From Delphinapterus leucas (Eukaryota > Chordata > Mammalia > Artiodactyla > Monodontidae), in NCBI RefSeq assembly GCF_002288925.2, contig NW_022098069.1, positions 71,218,099-71,282,098 on the forward strand: 64,000 nucleotides of DNA, read 5' to 3'. Shown here one piece after another: positions 58,051 through 64,000 of this stretch (positions are counted from its first letter, which is position 1; every line of letters starts with the position of its first letter). The notes below the pieces were generated by a model. That model was not told where the DNA came from and made no database searches. It saw only the letters and a list, made by a program, of their open reading frames with translations. A program made the translations under genes and the position numbers.

Positions 58051-61000
58051 ATCGTTAACCTGAAAAAATTATTGCATTTAACTGAGTGTAAGGAAGAGAC
58101 TTAGCCACCTGGGACTTTTTTTTTTTTTCTCTCATTGTATTGTTGCCTTAAAATACCTCATCCTCTGCTCAGCAGCATTTGTTCTTAAACTAATTACTAT
58201 TAATATGACTCACTACTAAATAAAGTTCTATTTGAATTATTTTATACATTCTTGAAGGAAAGTGGCTCAGATCTCAATTTCCAATGCACTGATATGATTT
58301 ATTCAAATGAGTGTTTCTATTGTACAATATTGCATTCTGTATTTTTCTTAAAGAAAAAAAAAAGTTAATGTATTTCAACTAAAAAATTTCCAGCCAATAC
58401 ATATCAATTAGTAGCTATTTGTTTCAGTATAAAAAAGGCAGTTTGTAGAAACATGTAAATTACTCAGCTAATAAGTTGTAAAGTATATAAGAATGTTAAA
58501 GTTTTACTTTATTTTGAACATTCACATATGTCTTAGTATAGTTTTTGTATGACTGGACTGATTAAAAATGTTGGAGGAAGAAATAGCTTTGAGCACTGTA
58601 TAAAAATATCAGTCTGAGAGAAAAATATTACAAGTTAGATCCCTTGCAAATCAAAATAGATTGTGATTTAGGGCAATTTCTCATCTTTATAATTTTCTGG
58701 CATCAAGAGCTAATGTAATAACTGTTACCAACTACAGAGAGTCCAGACGACTGGCTTGACCTCTGAGCCAGAAGTCATTATTCTGCTGTATCATGTCATC
58801 TAAATCTTTGGGACTAGGAAATCCTGAGGCTTTTTCCCTGTTGTTGAAGGAAGTCTGTGTGTGGTCTGGAAATTGCCCACTTTTCTGTAAGCCTTACCCC
58901 TTCTCCCTTTTCTCCCCTCCAGGCAACCCTCAGGCTATTTTTTCTTAACTTTATGTTTTCCTGTCTTTAGCCTCACTGCCCACACCTCTGCCTTCCCTCT
59001 TGTCATATAGGGCACTAAGCAGAGCCTTCACAAACTGTTATTTTCTGCAAAAGATAAAACACCAGCAGATCTGGATAATAAACGAAGTCTTTTCTGAGTG
59101 ATCTTTTAATTCACTTATACTCATTTCACTTGATAAAAGAAACTCCCACCCTTTACTTCTGGAACAAGTCTTTCATCCTTTATCTCTGAATTCTCTAAGG
59201 CTAGATAAACTATACATACCACTGCAGTCCATTTCATTTCCTTCCTTTAATTTCCTCATCATTAATTTCTTCAAAAGTTTGACATTGGTCAGTACTATAA
59301 AAAAGAATAAAAACAGCATTATAATTATGTATCTACCCACAGAACATCTCATGACATGATTTCCTACTACTCTATTTTCCATGAAAGGGCTAATATAAAA
59401 TCTGCCCCCTGGGTCATTAGAGGAGCAGTTGTTGCTTCAGAGGCTGCTGCTGGGGCTGTATGTGTGCCCAACAGATGCAAAGTACTGGGCGGGCACTATG
59501 GGGTGGGGGGATCATGCAATTGGAGCCCAGTCCCACAGAAATTCCTTAAGTCCAATAATTCAATTTTTTTAAACATAAAACATGACTTTTTACTAAATTA
59601 GAAATCTGGAACACTCAGGATTCATAAAAAATGTCATATGTGACTGGGTATTCTCTGCTCAAAAACTAAAAATAAATTCAGTTGTAGCAGAAACATGGAA
59701 AGTTTAAAAATGGTTCTCCAGTGCTAAAGATGTAGGATCAGTGGTGAATTGCTAAACATTTAACAGCAGCTCTCAGGGGAGAGGAAAGCCCCGACATACA
59801 GCATTTGCTGCTTTCTATGGGCTAAATACTCCCACTAGGGCCAATTTTGAGCTACCTGGATGACATCAGTAAACATGGAGTAAACACCAGTAAACATGGG
59901 AAGAAAAGTGTATAATTGGTTCCTGAGAGCAAGTCTGAGCAGTCTCCAACGTCCCACTGTGAGATGAAAAAAATAATGTATTTGAATCTGGCCTTAGATA
60001 TTAGTTTGAAATCAGTGCCTTAGAAAACATACATACCAAGTATTACATGTTTTCGCTACTAAAAGAAAAACATTGCATGTTTTAGGGTGAAGCATTTCAA
60101 ATCAAACAAATGAACAAACTTGAAAGAGAAGTTTGGATTAAGGAAAGCATTGTTTCTGCTTCTGGCACAGGTTTAATTTCAGTTCCTATAAGTAATGCTA
60201 CCTGTTTGTAGTTTCTATCACTCATTTTCTTTTTCTGTCCTCCATCCTTTCATGGTGCTGGAAATGAATGTCAATCAATTTGTGATCAAGTCTTTTTCTT
60301 AAGAGGCACACAATATTAAGGAGGCTTATGACATAATAAGGCATTAGTAGTGACACGTCATCATCAGTGCCATTTGTCCTCTTTAGAATCTGTCGAGATA
60401 GCTATAGAACATTCTGGAATTCAGTTCTTGATCCATGCTGTAGAAATGTCCCAATTTCCAGTTGTATGGCTTCTAGGTCTACCCACTTCTACCCATTATA
60501 CTCCTTGGTATTGTGGAAATCTAGAAATGGATCTGTTTTTCCAACATCTCTATGTTGTGATGTCAGCTAAGCCTGTATCTGTCTAGAGACAACATTTAAA
60601 CACCTCTATCTGAGAATGATTCAGTATTCCCCTCTACTCTCAGTACCTACAAACCTATGCATTTTGCTATTTTCTAAGGGCTTCATTTAAGCACTCAGGT
60701 ACAGGGTCTCTCCCTCTTTGAGACCCACCTTTATCTACATAATTAAAATTTCTCTTCCAACTATCCCCCTCCTTTACCAATTCCAGATTTGGGCACCTGT
60801 CCTCTGTTAAGTGGTGGGACAGGGAAGCCTTGGCCGAATTCATCATGTTTTCTTTCACGTCTTTTTCCAGGCTGTGTGCACTCTGTCTTCCCTTAAGGAT
60901 TTTACCATTTGGAGCTCTAGAGTTGGGGAGAGTCCCCCTTTTCCCTTTAATAGTGTTACTTTCCTCTTTAACTCTTTAAGTAAAAGAGTGCTAAATGCTC

Positions 61001-62047
61001 TAGCATTTCAATTTAAGAAGAGAGAGGAGCAGGGAAAGAAAATAGAGGGGAAAAAAAAACACCTTTCTTAATAAAAGAGCAATATAATACAACACTGCAT
61101 TATTGGAGCAGTAATTCTTGTATTTTTACTGTTTCTGCTCCAAGCATAGAAGAGATAGTGGCATACTCTTAAAGAAATTTTTTCTTCAATATTGGATTTT
61201 AAGAAACACTAAAACCCTAAATAAAAACTAAAATTTGAAGAACCCATGGGAAGAAGACTTAAATGACTGAGGAAATTCAGGTGGGTTTAATACTACAGCA
61301 GCCAACAGCATAATGGACTGAGCTAATACAAACTGCTGTGTCCAAGTACAAATACCTAGAAAGTTTGCATTTTGAACAAACACAAAATCTCAGAAGTCCC
61401 CAGTAGCCAAAGATGAAACTTAAAATTAGAACTATAAACTTACAATAAGCTTGCAATATGCTTTTAAACTGATACCCTGATGGTTGTAAGGATATCAGAG
61501 CAGAGATGAGACTTAAGTGGTAGGGCCTGAGATGGTAATGCCCATTCTAGAGAAGAAGACATTGTCTCAGGAGTGAAAGCCAGACTGAGATCATTACATA
61601 AAACTGGAGCCTGCCACCATCCCAGGAGAAATTTTAAAAAAAAGTGAGCCAATTCCTGGGAGAAGAAAAAAATATACATATATGTGTGTGTGCATAATCT
61701 CTATTTATGTATTATATATGTATGCTTTTTATGTATATACACATATATAATATACATGAATATATACACATATAATATATACACATTTTTATATAAATAT
61801 CTTTTATGAAAACTCTGGAACCCCAGTGCTACTGTGCCACATGTGGTATGAAATCTGAATTAACATTTTCTGTATGCATGCCATGGAAATCTCTAAGCCA
61901 AGGATTTAACACAAATTTGAGACTGGTTAGAAGGTATTCCTTTTAAGTAGCACTTTTCTTCCCCTCGTGTTGCACTATTTAACCTGTACAATTTTTTTCC
62001 CTAAATAATATTATGTAATACATTTGAGACATCATCCATACAAAGTT
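58051..62047. other. Long unannotated stretch
   Basis: About 4 kb without a recognised transposable element. It contains a GC-richer, G-run-bearing patch at about 59400-59530 and a TA/CA-rich low-complexity tract at 61668-61805. Open frames up to 86 codons have no recognised domain. Confidence 0.5.
61668..61805. repeat. AT-rich low-complexity tract
   Basis: Mixed tatatg, tgtg and atatac units, with self-complementary stretches able to fold back. Confidence 0.85.
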
Positions 62048-62218
62048 AGCTTTACTTTATTTATTTATTTTTAAATTTCATTTATTTAATTATTTTTGGC
62101 CACACTACGTGGCATGCAGGATCTTAGTTCCCCGACCAGGGATTGAGCCTGCACCCCCTGCAGTGGAAGCGAGGAGTCCTAACCACTGGAATTCCAGGGA
62201 AGTCCCAGCTTTACTTTA
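62048..62218 (-). mobile_element. Short CHR-type tRNA-derived SINE
   Basis: Minus-strand copy with (TTTA)n tail at the left and head at the right ('aattccagggaagtccc'). Decayed B-box region 'agggattgagcctgcacccc'. TSD agctttacttta, 12 bp, at 62048-62059 and 62207-62218. Confidence 0.95.
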
Positions 62219-63190
62219 AAAACTTAGGACCATAATATAAACCAGTAAAAAAGAGGTCTGACTGAGCCTCAGGTAATCCCCGGGAACAGGTCGCTTGGGG
62301 TGGCCCTGGCTCAGCCTGGTGTGGAGTGAGACAGAGGGTGGTGAAGGGACCTTGTCAGAGCCAGACTCATGAGGCAGAACACTGACTCAAAGGGAGGGCC
62401 ACCAGGGGCTTGGAAGTTACAGCCTCTGCTAAGAACAAACAAAGGCTCTTGGCTTCCTGGTCTAGCTGTGTCTCCTTTCTCCTTCTCTGCCCCAGGCCAT
62501 GGGTAAAGTGTCTAGGTCAGGGAGCATAATGGGCAGGTTCACCAGGCCACGGATGAATGCAGGGAGTATGTTCAAAGGGCAGACAGGGAGGAGAAATAGT
62601 AAGGCCGCCTTGGGGAGGAAAGGGTGGGGACCTGATGGAAATCCCAGCGTGTCCCCAGTAAGGGCATGCTAACAGTAATGAGGTGCTAGGAGTTCACCTT
62701 CATAGCAACTGCTGCCAACTGACACACAGTTTGATTTTATGTTTGTTTATGTATTTTCTGTCTCTTCCACTACACGTAATGTCCTAGAAGTCAGAGACTT
62801 GTTTTATCCTCACCTCCTAGAGAAGAGGGCCTGGAACTGGGCAAAAATAAGATCAGTAAGCTTTTGGTCCCTTGGTATAGCAGCTGCTGTTGACACAGTC
62901 CACTAAGAGGACAGTCAGCAAACTGCACAGGATTAGCATTCCAAAAAATTGTAATAATAACGAGATTTTAAATTAGATTTTTGAAGAGTCTCTTTTAGAA
63001 GATTCAACTGTTAATACATAAAAGCAGATATGAAAATAATTAGATAAAAGTTCTAAAAATAAATTGCGCACACACACACCAAAACACATGCTTGTTTAAA
63101 TTTAAAAAGAACTATATAATGTGAAAGTAAAAAACCTATGCTCCATCTCTTTGAAGTCATAGATGGGAAGAAATGGGAATCCTGAAGCAG
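62219..63190. other. Unannotated, GC-richer sequence
   Basis: GC is clearly higher from about 62240 to 62900 than elsewhere outside the L1 5' UTR. It holds a CTCF-like core near 62397-62410 and a splice-acceptor-like pyrimidine tract at 62470-62495. A faint plus-strand L2-like block lies at about 62760-62850. No coding exon is supported. Confidence 0.4.
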
Positions 63191-63194
63191 TTAT

Positions 63195-63265
63195 ATATTA
63201 AGGGCTAAGAAGGTGGGCTCTGGAATCATACTCCAGAGGTTCAAGTGAGCAAGTGCTTTCACATG
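63195..63265 (+). mobile_element. MIR head fragment
   Basis: 'gctaagaaggtgggctctggaatcatactccagaggttcaa' (63204-63244) resembles the tRNA-like head of MIR; the rest of the element is missing. Confidence 0.5.
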
Positions 63266-63276
63266 TTACTAGGGAG

Positions 63277-63375
63277 AGATGAAAGAGAGGCAAGTAGAAG
63301 GAGGGAGAGAGAGAAGGAGGGAAGAAGGAAGGAATGGAGGAAGGGAGGGAGACAAGGATAGAAAAAAAAAAAAAG
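63277..63375. repeat. Purine-rich (GA/GGAA)n low-complexity tract
   Basis: Nearly all A and G on the plus strand, with GGAGGGA-type units followed by an A-run. Such tracts can adopt triplex-like structures and vary in length. Confidence 0.9.
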
Positions 63376-63548
63376 GATGAGAGTGAGTCAAGGAGGCCAG
63401 TGGTTTTTAAAGTTCCTAATAGCAGAGAAGAGGATTCAATTTGACCAGCATGCTTTGTTTTCAGACATTTTTGACATTCCCAGTTCAAACTTACCCTATA
63501 CTTTCCAATAATTTCTGCCATTGCTGTCTCTAAAATCTTATCCTTTAG

Positions 63549-63607
63549 GACACTGTTACAGACTTTCCGTTGTGGAGCTCCTACTGAAATGCTCCTTCAT
63601 GCTAAAG
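63549..63607 (+). other. Exon-like segment with good splice signals (candidate only)
   Basis: A 59-bp segment preceded by 'aaaatcttatcctttag' (acceptor-like) and followed by 'gtaagt', giving the ideal donor aag|gtaagt. Two of three frames are open. I recognise no protein family and see no partner exons. It may be chance. Confidence 0.2.
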
Positions 63608-63631
63608 GTAAGTGTTGCTGGGCATGTGTGA

Positions 63632-63634
<3 letters not shown>

Positions 63635-63662
<28 letters not shown>
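63635..63662. repeat. (TG)n microsatellite
   Basis: Uninterrupted TG run of about 14 units, just downstream of the exon-like segment. Confidence 0.95.
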
Positions 63663-64000
63663 AGTCTACTGGTTCCCTGAAGACAAGGAAACAGAAGAAA
63701 ATTGAATGATAGATCTCTTCTTCCTTTTCTTAAGTTTTAAATGACTGTGTGCATAACTTCATATAATCTCCTAGCCATTTACTTTGGAAAGAGATAGGCC
63801 AAAATATACACACTTAATGTGCATATATTCCAAAATACTTTTTAGCTTATTGTCTGACTTACTTACCAAAGAGACTGTGATTGTTCACAGAATGTTGTTG
63901 TGCCTTTAGCAAAATGGGGATGAAGAGTGTGGTTTGTGTCTCCAGCAGAAAAACATATTTATTTGATTCATTAATCTAACTCTTCTCTATGTACTTAATC
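63663..64000. other. Unannotated sequence to window end
   Basis: Nothing recognised. Confidence 0.5.

Noticed and set aside
63198..63521. 107-codon minus-strand open frame.
   Set aside because: Half of it is the translated purine/pyrimidine low-complexity tract (Ser/Pro/Leu-rich).
1..64000. Search for CRISPR arrays, bacterial operons, rRNA, tRNA genes or a viral genome.
   Set aside because: No regularly spaced repeats, no ribosome-binding-site-led genes and no intact tRNA cloverleaf outside SINE heads. All periodic sequence is microsatellite DNA, and everything points to a mammalian nuclear genome.

Overview
This is AT-rich mammalian nuclear DNA with no recognisable protein-coding host gene. 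Nearly everything that can be named is a transposable element. The best clue to the organism is the SINE set. Two short copies (about 24.7 and 36.4 kb) are tRNA-derived CHR-type SINEs ending in the 'aggcccgcgtaccgc' tail typical of whales and dolphins. Longer, older relatives lie at 28.0, 30.4 and 34.3 kb. The full-length L1 has a 5' UTR of the type I know from cetaceans. I infer a cetacean genome; species and chromosome cannot be read from the window.

Layout. 0-15.4 kb: a twin-primed (5'-inverted) L1 (1.8-2.9 kb), a very old L1 (3.5-5.5 kb), a MaLR solo LTR (7.0 kb), a minus-strand MaLR provirus with both LTRs (7.7-10.1 kb), an MLT1-like LTR, a MIR, an L1 micro-insertion of about 58 bp with a perfect 14-bp target-site duplication (TSD), and L2 fragments. 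15.4-23.0 kb: a full-length but dead L1 with CpG-rich 5' UTR, broken ORF1 and ORF2, a 100-N gap inside a (CTTT)n tract, and a probable 3' transduction bounded by a 15-bp TSD. 23-31 kb: six SINE, MIR and L2 insertions, most SINEs with clear TSDs. 31.3-35.1 kb: a nested stack of an old L1 interrupted by a Tigger-type DNA transposon and later by a CHR SINE. 36-52 kb: mostly unique AT-rich sequence with scattered old repeats. 52.8-53.9 kb: an LTR split by an L1 3' end. 54.5-57.4 kb: an old L1, then a young 5'-truncated L1 with foldback copies at its 5' junction. 57.4-64 kb: mostly unique sequence, one SINE, and one exon-like segment at 63.55 kb.

No element here looks able to move by itself. The full-length L1 carries frameshifts, stops and a changed reverse-transcriptase active-site residue. 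The Tigger transposase and the MaLR interior are remnants. What the window offers is a readable record of retrotransposition: insertion order from nesting, exact TSDs, and several 5' and 3' junction types (inversion, foldback, extreme truncation, 3' transduction).

Limits: repeat family names are from memory of consensus sequences, without alignment, so subfamily names are tentative and edges of old repeats may be off by tens of bases. I found no new defence, mobile or regulatory system. The strongest item for follow-up is the L1 3' transduction with a degraded polyadenylation signal.
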